Source: Thinopyrum elongatum (Eukaryota > Streptophyta > Magnoliopsida > Poales > Poaceae). Taken from it: a stretch of 64,000 bases of DNA. This document shows, piece after piece, positions 24,249-36,700 of this stretch. The notes beneath the pieces were generated by a model. That model saw only the letters and a list, made by a program, of their open reading frames with translations, ran no database searches and had not been told where the DNA came from. Each line of letters begins with the position of its first letter. Positions within the stretch are counted from its first letter, which is position 1. The stretch is from positions 320,458,144-320,522,143 of the forward strand of contig CM022302.1 of the NCBI GenBank assembly GCA_011799875.1. The letters are read 5' to 3'. The translations under genes and the position numbers were made by a program.

Positions 24249-25705
24249 TTAATCTAGTGGCAGTGTTGATGTGATGCTACTTCTTACTTAATGGCACTTT
24301 CATACTATCAATGTAGTGACAATTATAACACAATAGATGCTGCTGTTAATCATATGCCACTGCAAATAACTGTCACTTCTTAAATAACCGTATTTCATAT
24401 TTGCACAAATAGGGATGTCTGTCTCCATATCGTTTCTATTTGTGCAATCAAAAGTACACACCTCAGTTTTAGTAGAACTGCACAAAATGAGATGGCTATT
24501 CCTAGCTGCCGTCGTCTAACCTCCTATCTTCCAGGTATTCCTACATTGGTAGTAACTAGGTAGAATGACCAACGCAATCTAAAAGAAGCTGATTTGTACG
24601 TTTTACTTCCTGATTGCAGTGCAGGGACGAGCGAAAACGACTGCATTCTAGTCTGGAATGCACTTTCTCCCAATTCATGGATGGACAGAGGACTAGCTGG
24701 CACGGCTGCGCGGTGGTTTTTGGGACAGGTGCGCGGACAAGAGGCATTGTGGTATGCTTATTTCTGCAAATAGTGCTGCTTAAATTTAGTGGAACTGCAC
24801 AAGAAGTGTAGATGGTCAGTACACTACATGGTTCAGTTCAGCATTCCAACTGAGAACACAATTATAATTGGTTATTCTAGAATCAGAGAACCTAACCCTG
24901 GATGGTGGCAACAAGAAAAACCAGAGTGAACTCCAGGAAATTAAAGCCTGCCTAGGGAGGCCCTTTGCTCAGAGAAGCCTTGCTTGATTTTTCCTGATTT
25001 GTAAACCTTCTCACAACTTTGTCTTTTGCTGTGGACTAGTAAATGTTTGTTATGTTCTATGAATCATTGAGATGTATAAAATTGCTTAACTTATGCTTTT
25101 TAAGTATTTTATGAAGCCGAGTTTAATGTGAATGTTCCACATGAACGCTGGACTAGCGTGTGAATGTTTGGAATTTACATTGTGGCCTCAGTTAACTGGA
25201 TGAACCACTGTAACAAGATACGTAGTTGCTTATATGTCAGACAACAGATTATTGATTGTTAGCTGGTCGATAGCCGACTTTTCTAGTGTTGAAGCGAGCT
25301 GAGCCAATGTGCCGTGTTTTGCACAACTGCTTACAAGTGGGGTAGCACCAACAATGTTTACAAGTACTTAACCAGCCTTACGTACCCTATGTATACATTG
25401 GCGCATAGTTCTCGAACAAGTACTCTATTTCATCAAACACACACTGCTCGTATGATAAACCGTGACAACTTATGTCTTACCATGCCATATTACATGAAAA
25501 AACTAGTGAGGGTGCATCTATTTCGGCAACAATTAGGATGGTTCTCACATGATTCACGGGCACACAAAAGTAGCAGTAGTTCCCATAGACGGATTCAAAT
25601 AGAGTACTAGCCCTAGAGGGCTCGATAATAGGCAAGGTTTGGATAATTAGACACAATCCAAACTACTTTTAAACACTAGCTGGGCCAACTATTTCATGCC
25701 TCGAT
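24249..25705. other. Low-copy-looking DNA with possible exon remnants; no firm gene
   Basis: No LTR or TIR signature was found here. Positions 24620-24751 form an open 44-codon stretch on the plus strand, bounded by an acceptor-like TTGCAG and a donor-like GTATGC. A further open stretch of about 35 codons ends at a TGA near 24987 and is followed by AT-rich, 3'-UTR-like sequence. The phases of the two stretches do not join cleanly, and I do not recognise the product. It could be the 3' end of a lost gene or a captured fragment. Confidence 0.25.
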
Positions 25706-26312
25706 CTAATTTGGGATGGACACAAGACGGACCTTGCAATGAACATCATCGAGGACGTCTGGCAGCAGCTCAATCCTGTGAACCTTCTTGAAGATAACCT
25801 TGTGGCCTTGCCACTCATAAACTTGTTTGTGGAGGCATGCCATGTCATCTTCCTGCGTAAGCTTGACAAGAACAATATGTCTCACAAACGAAGGAGTAGC
25901 TTTGAACTTGTTGTGCTTCAGTACACCCTAGACAACACGCCTGACAATAGTGTGGTTGGAATACATCTTGACTTTGGTATAAGTGCAAATGGCTTCCAGG
26001 ATCCAACATCCTAAGAACTTTGTTTTCCCAGTGCGTATATTCAGGTCATCCGCCTCATAGCGAGTGACATGTACAACCCCACAATCCTTGTCTGCATCAG
26101 GGCTCTAATTGAAACAGAAACGAATTCTGGATTACTTTCCAATATAAAAATCACAAGTTATTTAAACCACTATGTAGAGTCAAAAGTATGCATGACAGGG
26201 AAGGTAGCATGGCATCAAAGCTAATAAAATTTTGCATTATTTATCACCACATACTTAGATGAAAAACCACAATCAAGATTGGCAAAGAAGAAAATCACCT
26301 TGGATAGCTCAG

Positions 26313-26347
<35 letters not shown>

Positions 26348-26566
26348 GGGGGACACATCCTCGAAGGGGGAAAACTGCTCCTGTAGGGCCACAGGGGCTG
26401 TAACCTCAAACGGGGCATTGACCATCTCAGTAGTGGCCGTGAGCGTATCTGGGGTCGGTTCGGTGGCGGCCTCCATCGTCTTGGAGCTCTCTGTCTCGTG
26501 GGGATTAGCCTCCCGCATCTGCTCCAACATCGGGAGATCTTTGCCTGGTTCTCCTTGGTCCATCAT
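25706..26566 (-). pseudogene. Unidentified two-exon plant protein gene, disrupted
   Basis: Exon 1 runs from ATG 26566 to 26299: an acidic, low-complexity N-terminus (MMDQGEPGKDLPM...) ending in a polyproline run encoded by 33 C (26314-26346) and then AELSK. A GT donor at 26298 and an AG acceptor at 26105-26106 define an intron of about 190 bp. Exon 2 (26104-25706) starts SPDADKDCGVVHVTRYEADD and ends in RIELLPDVLDDVHCKV...SIPN and a stop. It looks strongly protein-like, but I do not recognise a family. Two lesions are visible: TAG at 25928-25930 after residue 58 of exon 2, and the C-run, one base too long (or two too short) to keep exon 1 in frame with AELSK. It is head-to-head with the F-box gene, about 890 bp between start codons. 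Confidence 0.5.
26314..26346. repeat. 33-base G homopolymer
   Basis: There are thirty-three consecutive G on the plus strand, followed by A and five more G. On the minus strand it encodes polyproline in the gene above. Such runs slip during replication and sequencing, so the length is uncertain. Confidence 0.95.
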
Positions 26567-27455
26567 GAAACTGATGAATACTAGGAGACAACTGAAAGGA
26601 AAACACAATCGCAATGACAATGAAACAAAAAAGAGAGTGAGGATTGGTTACTGCTTTGCAAAAGTTCTTTTTTTTCTGAAAGAAAATATACCAACATCAT
26701 GGATCCGCTTACCTTCCCTTCATTGGGAGAGAAGAACAATGGCAGATGCGAGTGTTGGCTTTCTTGAAGATGGTGAGGGAGAAGGGGATTCAACGAAGAG
26801 TGAAATGATGGTTGCTTCGTCCGTCAAACTTAGACTGCGGGGAGGTGGGGTTTTGTGATAAGACGGCTCGTTACTGCCATGCTATGACCGGTGTGACTCT
26901 CCGCCTGCATACTGCCTTCTAAAATGCTGGATGGTATTTGGGCCCGCGTGCTGCATGGCCCACATGTCAGTGAACCAAAGTAAAACGACATTCAGTAGCG
27001 GGAGACGTTTCGATGACCTCGGAGGAGCCAGAAGCGGTAGTGTATCCACTGTACTAGTAGTAATTGTTTTTCTAGGTAGCTGTAGAGTGTCTCCACTGTC
27101 CTAGTAGTAGTAATTGGTTCTCTGGGCCCAAGACAAAAGAGCCCATCCACCCTAGTAAACAATAAAAACAATTCAAAAGCCCATATATTTACCTAATGAC
27201 AGGCGCTACCCAGCACACCGCCCCAAAAAAACCTGGGTGCACTTCTTCCTCCTCACTTTCACCCACCTCACGTCAGCTCGCTCCATTCGTACCCCCAAAT
27301 TCCTCACCTCACTCCTATAGAAAACCCCAGCCCCCCTTCTTCCTCACTACTATAGAAAACCCCAGCTCCCCTTCTTCTTCACTCGCACTACAACTAGGCT
27401 CGTCATTCGTTACTCTGCTCAAATCGGTGAGCTCGACGTGACGCCCTCGAGGATA
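26567..27455. promoter_or_regulatory. Intergenic region between divergent pseudogenes; likely promoters and 5' UTRs
   Basis: A TATA-like CATATATTTA lies near 27181, about 270 bp before the F-box ATG. A 35-bp unit (CACTCCTATAGAAAACCCCA, then GC...CTTCTTC) is tandemly duplicated at 27310-27379 in the presumed 5' UTR. A second diverged duplication around 27040-27122 shares CCACTGT.CTAGTAGTA...TAATTG. No ORF of note. Confidence 0.4.
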
Positions 27456-29164
27456 ATGGAGTCAGCTGACCCCAGCGCCAAGAAGGTGAGGCTCCCGCCA
27501 GCGGCGACGCCTGTTGTAGATCCCGCACCCGGCAGTGCGGGCAGAAGTGGCAAGCCCCCCGGATTGGAGGAACCCGTAGAATCTCGGGTGGAACACATCA
27601 ACGATCTCCCGGACGCCATACTTGGGGAGATCATCTCGCTTCTCCCCACCAAGGATTGCTGCCACACCCAAGTCCTCTCAACTCGGCGACGCCCTCTGTG
27701 GTGCACCGCACCCCTTAATCTCGACTGTCGTCAGCTATCTCTCTTCAATGATTTTGAACTCCCCAGAGCCATCATCTCCTCCCACTAGGGCTCCGTTCAA
27801 GGTCTCTGCATCCAGGCATGCTACCTGAGCATGCCCTGCATGGTGGATGCCTGGATGAAATCCCCTGAATTCACAGAACTAAAGCTGCTTGAGTTCTACT
27901 ATTCCCCCAGAACTCACATACCACATACCGAACGGCATGTACTTGTGCCCTCAGCACCGATGTCCATCTCACGGTTTTCCTCCTCTCTCCACACTGCCAC
28001 CTTTGCGCTGTGCAACCTACCAGACAATCTGTTACTAAACCTTCGAATCTCATTTCTCAAAAAACTTTCACTTGTGCGGATTCGTATCTCGGAGGCCACA
28101 TTGCACAGCATCATCCACTCCAGTTGCCCTGCCCAGGAGTGCTTGGTGCATGTTTTCACAGTTAGAATCAGTTGTCTCCAAATAAAGTCGCCTAACCTTG
28201 TAAGAATTGGAATTTCTTTTGACGGAAGGCAGCTCATCATCGAAGATGCCCCTTCATTTCAAAGGTTGATCCTTGATTCTTGTTATTCACCGTCGGAAAT
28301 AACTGTCGTCTCTGTGCCTAAACTAGAGACCTTGGGTGTAGTACATGATCTCTGTGCTCATTTCAAGATGGAGTTTGGCTCCACAGTTCTTCAGGTACTG
28401 TATATTATCATCTACACTTGTAATCATAAGCTGCATTTTAAATTTCTGCGCGTAAGTTCTATATCATCTTGGAGTACACTTTTTGTACTAATATTATGTT
28501 CTATGCTCAATGAAGAGTTTGTCCATGGATAGCCTATCAATGGTGCTGGATTCTGTCAAGATCTTATATATCCATATGAATAGTTTTGATCTAAACAACA
28601 TTATTGGCTTGCTGCAATGCTTTCCATGTCTGGAGAAGTTGTATATAAAGGTGATAATTTCACGCACATTGGAAGCCCGCATATAGTTTACTAGAATTAA
28701 CCGTTCAACTGTTGCTCTTTCGACACTCTTTTTTTAGACCTTAACTATTTTCAATCTTCATGTCTATTTAGGCAATAGGACGGGGTAAGAAAGTTATAAC
28801 CAATCGGTGGATTCGTAAGCACCGAGATTTTCTCAGTTCTCATGACATTCGATTGAAGACAATAACACTGGAATGATATGTAACCAACCAAGCAAACACT
28901 AGATTTGTCACATTCTTCCTGCTGAATGTGAGGTTACTATTGTCCATCAGGCTTAAGTTTATCAGCAGCATGGTTTTGACAGATGGGTATGTCGAAGAGC
29001 AAAAAAAGGAGTTTCAGGTGGACAAAAGGGCTTCTGAATGTGCCGGGCTTCTATTTACAACATCTTGTGGTCATAATCCAGTAAATTTTAGGACCCAGGA
29101 TGTTCATTCTATGGACCTGACCGATCCATTTGATTGTGACTGCCGAAAACAGTGCTGGAGTTAG
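27456..29164 (+). pseudogene. F-box / LRR / FBD-domain protein gene, three exons, two in-frame stops
   Basis: Exon 1 is 27456-28394, exon 2 28516-28650 and exon 3 28772-29164. All junctions are GT-AG and in phase 0. The F-box lies at residues about 46-90 (INDLPDAILGEIISLLPTKD, later RRPLW where family members usually have RWRxLW). LRR-like sequence follows. Exon 2 (VLDSVKILYIHMNSF...CFPCLEKLYI) and exon 3 (HDIRLKTITLE...DLTDPF) form the C-terminal FBD region typical of grass F-box proteins. TAG at 27786-27788, where HQG is expected, stops translation after 110 residues; TGA at 28874-28876 is a second break. The frame and splice sites are otherwise intact over 488 codons, so decay is recent. 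Such proteins are substrate receptors of SCF ubiquitin ligases. A truncated F-box-only product of 110 residues is possible. Confidence 0.85.
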
Positions 29165-29559
29165 ATGTTGTTGCCCTTTTCAATCTGTGTTTTGTCTAAA
29201 CCTGATGAAAAATTAACCCTCGTGCTTTTGTACAGTTTGTAAGCTGGATTAGGATGTTGTTGCCCTTTTCAACTCGGCTGTGATTGTCATATTTTCTTTG
29301 AAATAAGGCAAATGGCTTGCCATTTGTTTAATTGAGAGAAATATTGTAACAAATCCCAACCAAGGGAAATAACATCACTCTTGCCGGCTGCTTGAGCTCA
29401 CTGTGCATTACAGAACCCAAGTGATTAGCCCCCACCAGCACCCACGCAAACTTATTTTGAACTAGCACACCAAATGGGCTGTAAATTTTCATAAGAAAGG
29501 CTGCATGGCCGTGATAGATTTGGATTCTGACATTTGGGACCCACGAGGAAAAAGCCTAT
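29165..29559. other. 3' flank of the F-box pseudogene
   Basis: This holds AT-rich, 3'-UTR-like sequence, including a duplicated TTAGGATGTTGTTGCCCTTTTCAA-type phrase (about 29162 and 29250) and a small palindrome (AAATGGC-TT-GCCATTT near 29308). No gene was seen. Confidence 0.4.
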
Positions 29560-29563
29560 CCAA

Positions 29564-32225
29564 GGTGGTGTCGACTTACTAGTCAACAAACGATTCTGCC
29601 TACCAGCCGTTGGATTGACATCCAATATCTGTCATGTATCTTCTTCCTCCAGTCGCCCAAACCAAACCACCCCGTCGGTCCCGCCTGCTCCCGCCTCCGA
29701 CGGCTCGCTGCGCCTCCACCGCCCTACCGTACCCTCAAACGTTGGCCAGTCCATCCCTCTATTGCCCCACATGTCCCGTTATTCTCCGGCGACGTCATCC
29801 CCAACACACACCCGCACCCGAACCAGTCAACCCTCGTATTCCCCTCCGCCTACGACTAGACTGCCGCATCTTCCATGACTCCTGTTCGTTCCTGTTCGAG
29901 GCCTCACCGTCGTCCTCCACCTTGGTTCGCTCGCCGTGCGTGGTGCGCCGCCGTCTGGCATTGTCAACGTGGTCAACAACCGAGAGGAATAAGATGACTG
30001 TACGTGGAGAGGATGACAGTAGGGACCTACCAGGGTCATGGCAGTACACAAGCAAGTGCCTCGTTATTACAAGCCAAAAAAATGGTTCCTCCTAATGGTT
30101 GGACATCTGGGTCCCATGCCATTGTCAACATAGTCAATAAACGAGAGAATTACACAACGAGCGGCTGACACTAGGGACCCAGCAGGTCGCGCAGTTGTTA
30201 TTTACTTTTTTTAGGAACAATCAGTTGTTATTTAGCACTACTAGTTTTAGAGACGGATCTGGGTAACAACGGGGCTGTGGCCCATCTAGCCAGGGTTTTA
30301 TTTTATGTTTACCACATGATGAGCCTAGTTGTGTTTTTTTCTTTCTGAAAATGGCTAGCCCATTTCTACTTTTTTTAAAGAAATACCCAACGAAGGCCTA
30401 CTTGCTTTCTCAGCCCTTCTAGGCTGCAAATCTTTCAAGATGAGAGCGATGTATTCGCTTGCCCAGAAAATGAAGTAGTAAGAAATGGGATGTAAATTTT
30501 AAAAACAGAGCAAACCGGCAATTAGTTTCAAATATCTTTTTTAAGATTTCAAGTTTTCGAATTTAATTGTTTTTTGCAGAAAAAATTAGGTTAGATTTTA
30601 AATTGATATAAAATTATTATTTTTAAATTAGTTTGAACGTGATTCAAAATTTTAGGATTAAAAACAGCTCGGACCGCACCGAAATATGAAAATTTGGTTG
30701 AATTTTTAACCGTGGCCAGAATATGGGCTGTAATGGTAACAGAAAGAATATGGGCTTCAAAAAAATCCTTAAGAATTAGCCAATGGGCTGTACATTTATT
30801 ATGCATTTTTCCACATATTTGAGGTTGACTTGTGGGCCTACGTGGTTGACGTGTAGGCTTTCCTAAAAAAAAGGTTGACGCGCATGCAAGGCCTTGTCAA
30901 CTTAGTCAACACACGAGAGCAGTCATTGTTGGATGTCCATCCAACGACCATCGTGCTTCTTAAATCTCTACTCTTCCTGCTCCAGCCGCTCAAACCAGCG
31001 CCGGTGGGACTGCCTGCTCCCTCCTCCCGTGGCCGACTGTGCTGCCGCGCAGACCTCACCGCCCCACCCTACTCCCATCGCTGGCCATGCCATCCCTCTA
31101 CTCACCCACACCTGCTGTTATTCTTTGGCGATGGCAGCCGAACCAATAAACCCTCCTACTCCCCTCCACGTGGGAAACAACTGCCGAGTCTTCCCTGGCC
31201 TTGCCGCCGTCCACCGCCCTGGTGCTCTCGGCATGGCATGGTCAACATGGTCAACGAACAACATCCATCGGAAGAGGACTGTACGTGGAGAGGCTGAAAA
31301 CTGGGTCCACGGCCGCACGCAAGGAAGTGCCTCCTTATTCCGCGCAAAATAATGATTCCTCCACCTGACAGCGGGGACCCACTGGAAGGGCCTCTGTATT
31401 TCGCGAAAAAATGTTCCTCCCGCTGACAGCTCGGGCCCACCAGCTATATCTTCGCACGCAAGGAAATGCCTCCTTATTACGCACAAAAAAAGAATACTCC
31501 CCCTGCTAGCTGGGACCCACCATATTTGGAGGCTGACTTGTGGGCCTACTAAGTTGACACGGACGGAGGACTTTGTCAACTTAGTCAATATAAACGATTC
31601 TAGCTGCAGTGGCCGTACGATGTCCATCCAACGACCGTCGTGCTTCTTCAACCTTTGGTCTTCTTGCTCCAGCCACCCAAACCAGCGCCGGTTGTGCTGC
31701 CTGCTCCTGCCTCCCGTGGCCGGCTGTGCTGCCGCGCACTCCTCACCGCCCCACCCTACTCCCATCGCTGGCCTGGCCATCCCTGTACTCACCCAGACCT
31801 CCTGTTATTCTCCGGCGACGGCAGCCTAACACTGCAGCCGAACCAGTAAACCCTCGTACTCCCCTTCGCGTGGGAAACAACTGCCGAGTCTTCCCTGGCT
31901 CCGGGTCATTCCCTTCCTAGGCCTCGCCGTCGTCCACTACCTTGGTGCTCTCGCCGCGGCGTGGTCAACGTGGTCAAGGAATGACTTACATCGGAAGAGG
32001 ACTGTACGTGGAGAGGCTGACCGCTCGGTCCACGGCCGCAGTAAGGAAGTGCTTCCTTATTACGCGCAAAATAATGATTCCTCCACCTGACAGCGGGGAC
32101 CTACCGGAAGGGCCTCTGTATTTTGTGAAAAAAACATTTCCCCCCTGACAGATGGGACCCAGCAGCTATATCTTCGCATGCAAGGAAGTGCCTCCTTATC
32201 CTCCCTGACAGCTGGGACCCACCCG
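29564..32225. repeat. Three diverged tandem copies of a ~700-bp unit
   Basis: Copies lie at about 29564-30190, 30822-31505 and 31530-32225. The last two are 708 bp apart. Shared landmarks in order are GTCAACTTAGTCAA, CATCCAACGACC.TCGTGCTT, CCCCACCCTACTCCCATCGC, GGAAACAACTGCCGAGTCTT, GTGGTCAACGTGGTCAA, GACTGTACGTGGAGAGGCTG and GCAAGGAAGTGCCTCCTTAT. The first copy is the most diverged, and about 600 bp of AT-rich sequence separates it from the second. Confidence 0.8.
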
Positions 32226-32514
32226 GTCGAACCATATGTAGGGTTGTCTGTCTGGTCATGAACGTGTACATACATACTGGTCGATCGGTCTCTCTGCAAT
32301 GATGAATCGTGGTCGAGCAAGTAGCGGCACATGTAGTAGTAGAGCCCCCGACGTAGCAGTTTAGGCAGTCCAGTCAAAACCGTGTACACGTATGTACAGC
32401 CAAATGCTAAAAAATATGGCCACATACGTACGTACGGGCGGGGTCTCGAACGTGTACTCACGCATACGTACGACCAGGGCTCGTGTACATGGAGAGGCAA
32501 CGGACGGCAGCAAT

Positions 32515-33380
32515 GGCGTCCTATTCATCGGAAGCCAACCGGCTCGGTCGGAACGAAGAAACTGCGTCGTGTTCATCGGGAGGCAACATAATGCGTCGTG
32601 TTCATCGGGAGCCAACCGGCTTGGACGGAACAGCTGAAACGGGGTCTGGCGTACCGCAGAACGGAGCAAACGGCCTTCTGTTCGAGTGCCTGCGGTTGAA
32701 ACGGGGTGCTGTTGATCGGGAGGGGTGTGGCGTACTGCAAAACGGAGGAAACAGACTTGTGTTGGAGCGCCTACGGTCGAAACGGGGTCCTGTTCATCAG
32801 GAGGGGTGTGGCATACCGCAAAATTGGACTCCACGGGCTACTGTTCATCCACCGTCTACTGCCTCGCTCGAGCCTCCACGGGCTACTATGCATCCACCGT
32901 CGACTTCCTCCAACCTCCACCTGCTACTGTTCATCCATTGTCTACTTCCTCCAGCCTCCACCAGCTACTGTTCATCCACGGGGGGTCCTGTTCATCCACC
33001 CTCCACCAGCTACTGTTCAACCAGCCCTCCACGAGGTCCTGTTCATCCAACCCTCCACGAGGTCCTGTTCATCCAACCCCAACCGTCTCAGGTGTGTGGC
33101 GGCCTCCTTGATCGGGGTCCTGTTCATCCAACGGCAATGGCCTCTACTACCACGGGATCCTATTCATCTAACCACCACCAGGAACTATTCATCCAACCCC
33201 CAACAATGGTCACTGTTCATCAAGAGGCAGCAGCAGGTTCTCGATCGGCTTCAGTTAGCAGCAGTAGCGAAGGAATCGCTCGGGTTCAGTTAACAGCCAG
33301 GGATCGATCGCTCGGGTTTAGTAACGTAGCTAGTGCAATCGCTCGGGTTCAGTAAGCGAACGCCTCTCTCGGGTTCAGTT
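32515..33380. repeat. Short-motif arrays (TGTTCATC, GAAACGGGGT units, CGCTCGGGTTCAGT)
   Basis: TGTTCATC-type motifs recur from about 32520 to 33220, often as CTACTGTTCATCCA or GGTCCTGTTCATCCAACC. Within them a unit of roughly 85-90 bp starting GAAACGGGGT repeats three times (32636-32820). At 33270-33380 the motif CGCTCGGGTTCAGT occurs four times. GGATGGCCCAAAGAATGTCAT, a 23-bp-period motif, is doubled near 33528-33571. Long ORFs here are repeat-driven and not called. Confidence 0.75.
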
Positions 33381-33752
33381 AGAGCGCAATGCCTCACACA
33401 CACGTGCGTACGTGTACGAGAGAAACGCACGAAGCTTTTTTGCATCGCTCGGCCCCGACCACCCACCGTAACCGGGAACTCCCCGATATTTTCCTTGCCC
33501 TCGCTTCTACCACGATTTTTTTCGTCATGGATGGCCCAAAGAATGTCATGGACGGCCCAAAGAATGTCATGCAGGTGCCCAGGTCGAAAAGCCCATTTTC
33601 TGTCATGATTTTTTGTCATAGAAGTAGGAGCCCACCACATCTATGATGATACATGGTTTTGTTACAATTATAGTCATAGAAGTGTCATAAGCATGACAGA
33701 AAAAGTTTTCGTTCGGGCCAAAATGTCACGGATGTGTCTTTTTTTTGTAGTG

Positions 33753-36700
33753 TCTAGTGCTTCACTTATATCTTTTTAGAGCACGGGGTGGTTTTATTTT
33801 GAAGAAATTGATGAACTCTCATGCTTCACTTATATTATTTTGAGAGTCTTAAAAATAGTATGGCAATTCGCTTAGGTTATGAATTTAGTCCTAATATGAT
33901 GAGTATTCAAGAGGGATATAATAAAAACTTTCATGGAAGATCATTGAATATATGAGAAGTTTTATTCCTTGAATTTGTTTTGATATATAAAGATGGTGAT
34001 ATTAGAGTCATGCTAGTGAGTAATTGTGGATTAGTAAGAATATTTGTGTTAAGGTTTGTGATTCCCGAAGCATGCACGTATGGTCTCTCGTTATGTGATG
34101 AAGTTGGAACATGATTTATTTTTGATTGTCTTCCTTATGAGTGGCGGTCGGGGACAAGCGATTCTCTTTACCTACCAATGTATCCCCCTAGGAGCATGTG
34201 TATTAGTACTTTGCTTTGATGGCTAATAAACTTTTGCAATAAGTATGTGAGTTCTTTATGACTAATGTTGAGTCCATGGATTATACACACTCTCACCCTT
34301 CCACCATTGCTAGCCTCTTCGGTACCGTGCATTGCCCTTTCTCACCTAAGAGTAGGTGCAAACTTCGCCGGTGCATCCAAATCCCGTGATATGATACACT
34401 CTTTCACATATAAGCCACCTTATATCTTCCTCAAAACAGCCACCACACCTACCTATTATGGCATTTCCATAGCCATTCTGAGATATATTGCCATGCAACT
34501 TCCACTGTTCCGTTTTATTATGACACACACCATCATTGTCATATTGATTTGCATGATCATATAGTTGGCATAGTATTTGTGGCTTGACACCGTTCATATT
34601 TTTTATACATGTCACGCTAGATCATTGCACATCCCGGTACACCGCTGGAGGCATTCATATAGTCATATTTTTGTTCTAGTATCGAGTTGTAATTCTTGAG
34701 TTGTAAGTAAATAAAAGTGTGATGATCATCATTATTAGAGCATTGTCCCATGTGAGGAAAGGATGATGGAGACTATGATTCCCCCACAAGTCGGGATGAG
34801 ACTCTGGACTTAAAATAAAAAGAGGCCAAAGAGCCCAAAATATAAAAAAAGAGGCCAAAGAGCCCAAAACAAAAAAAAAGAGAAAAAAAGAAAGAAAAAA
34901 AATAAAAATAAAAAATGAGAGAAAAAGAGAGAAGGGACAATGTTACTATGCTTTTCCACACTTGTGCTTCAAAGTAGCACCATGTTCTTCATATAGGGAG
35001 TCTCCTATTTTGTCACTTTCATATATTGCTAGTGGGAATTTTTCATTATAGAACTTGGCTTGTATATTCCTATGATGGGCTTCCTCAAATTGCCCTAGGT
35101 CTTCTTGAGCAAGTGAGTTGGATGCACACCCACTTAGTTTTCTTTTGAGCTTTCATACAGTTATAGCTCTAGTGCATTTGTTGCATGGCAATCCCTACTC
35201 CTTGCATTGACATTAATTGATGGACATCTCCATAGCCTATTGATTAGCGTCATCAATGTAAGACTTTCTCCTTTTTTGTCTTCTCCACACAACCTCCACC
35301 ATCATATTCTATTCCACCTATAGTGCTATATCCATGGCTCACGCTCATGTATTGCGTGAGAGTTGAAAAAGCTTGACAACACTAAAAGTATGAAACCATT
35401 GCTTGGCTTGCCATCGGGGTTGTGCATGATAAATACTTTGTGTGATGAAGATAGAGGATGATAAGATTATATGATTTTGTAGGGATAACTTTCTTTAGCC
35501 ATAATATTTTGAGAAGACATGATTGCTTTATTTAGTATGCTTGAAGTATCATTGTTTTTATGTCAATATTAAACTTTTGTTTTGAATCTTATGGATCTGA
35601 ATATTCATGCCACAATAAAGAAATATTACTTGATAAACATGTTAGGTAGCATTCCACATAATTTTTTTTGTTTTTATCATTTACCTACTCGAGGACGAGC
35701 AGGAATTAAGCTTGGGGATGCTTGATAAGTCTCCAATGTATCTATAATTTTTTATTGTTCCATGCTCTTATATTATCCATCTTGGATGCTTTATATGCAT
35801 TATTATGCTATTTTATATCATTTTTTTGGACTAACCTATTAACCTAGTGGCCACTGCCAGTTGCTGTTTTTTCCTTGTTTTTGTCTTTTACAGAAAATCA
35901 ATACCAAACGGAGTCAAAACGAAATGAAACTTTTTATGATTTTTCTTGGACCAGAAGGCACCCACTAAGCTTCGGGAGGAGGCCAGAAGAGCTACGGGTG
36001 GGCCACAAGCTCACCAGGCGCGCCCTAGGGGGGGCACCCTCCAAGCTTGTGGGCCCCCGTAGCCCCTCTAACCCTAATCTCAGCTCCATAAATACCCAAA
36101 TATTCCCCGTATACCAGAGGGCACACCAAAAATACTTTTCCACCGCCGCAAGCTTCTGTTCTCGTGAGATCCCATCTTGGGGCCTTTTCCGGTACTCTGC
36201 TGGAGGGGGGTTCGATCACGGAGGGTCTCTACACCAACCTTGCTGCCCTTCCGATGATGTGTGAGTAGTTTACCACAGACCTATGGGTCCATAGCTAGTA
36301 GCTAGATGGCTTCTTCTCTCTCTTTGATCTTCAATACAATGTTCTCCTTGATGTTCTTGGAGTTCTATTCGATGTAATCTTCTTTTGCGGTGCGTTTGTC
36401 GAGATCCGATGAATTGTGGATTTATGATTAGATTATCTATGAATATTATTTGAGTCTTCACTGAACTCTTTCATGCATGATTAAGATAGCTTTGTATTTC
36501 TCTCCGATCTATTGATTTGGTTTGGCCAACTAGATTGATCTATCTTGCAATGGGAGAGGTGATTTGTTTTGGGTTCAATCTTGCGGTGTGCTCACCCAGT
36601 GACAGAAGGGGTAGCAAGGCACGTATTTGTATTGTTGCCATTAAGGATAAAAAGATGGGTTTTTTACCATATTGATTGGATTTATCCCTCTACATAATGT

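Larger units (their letters stand above)
29560..33752. mobile_element. Right portion of a CACTA-type DNA transposon (CACTA-1) with subterminal repeats
   Basis: The block ends ...TCTTTTTTTTGTAGTG at 33752, the inverse of a CACTACAAAAA-type terminus. The flanking TCT could be the 3-bp TSD expected for CACTA elements. Inward lie tandem and dispersed arrays, listed separately, like the repeat-rich subterminal regions of this superfamily. No transposase was found and no matching left end occurs in the window. The left limit is uncertain: the whole island from 24249 could belong to this element. Confidence 0.6.

Noticed and set aside
26259..26858. 199-codon plus-strand ORF with a Gly run
   Set aside because: It is the antisense of exon 1 of the minus-strand gene. 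The Gly run comes from the G homopolymer.
29306..29325. Terminator-like hairpin
   Set aside because: It is a short palindrome in eukaryotic 3' flank without a functional context.
32483..33355. 290-codon plus-strand ORF rich in Ser, His and Pro
   Set aside because: It runs entirely through the TGTTCATC repeat arrays, overlaps another long frame, and follows the repeat rather than a protein pattern.
34800..34930. Purine-rich A/G tract as a polypurine tract or coding region
   Set aside because: It is far from the LTR edge, and a similar tract lies at 45115-45215 in D1. It is a shared low-complexity part of the internal region.
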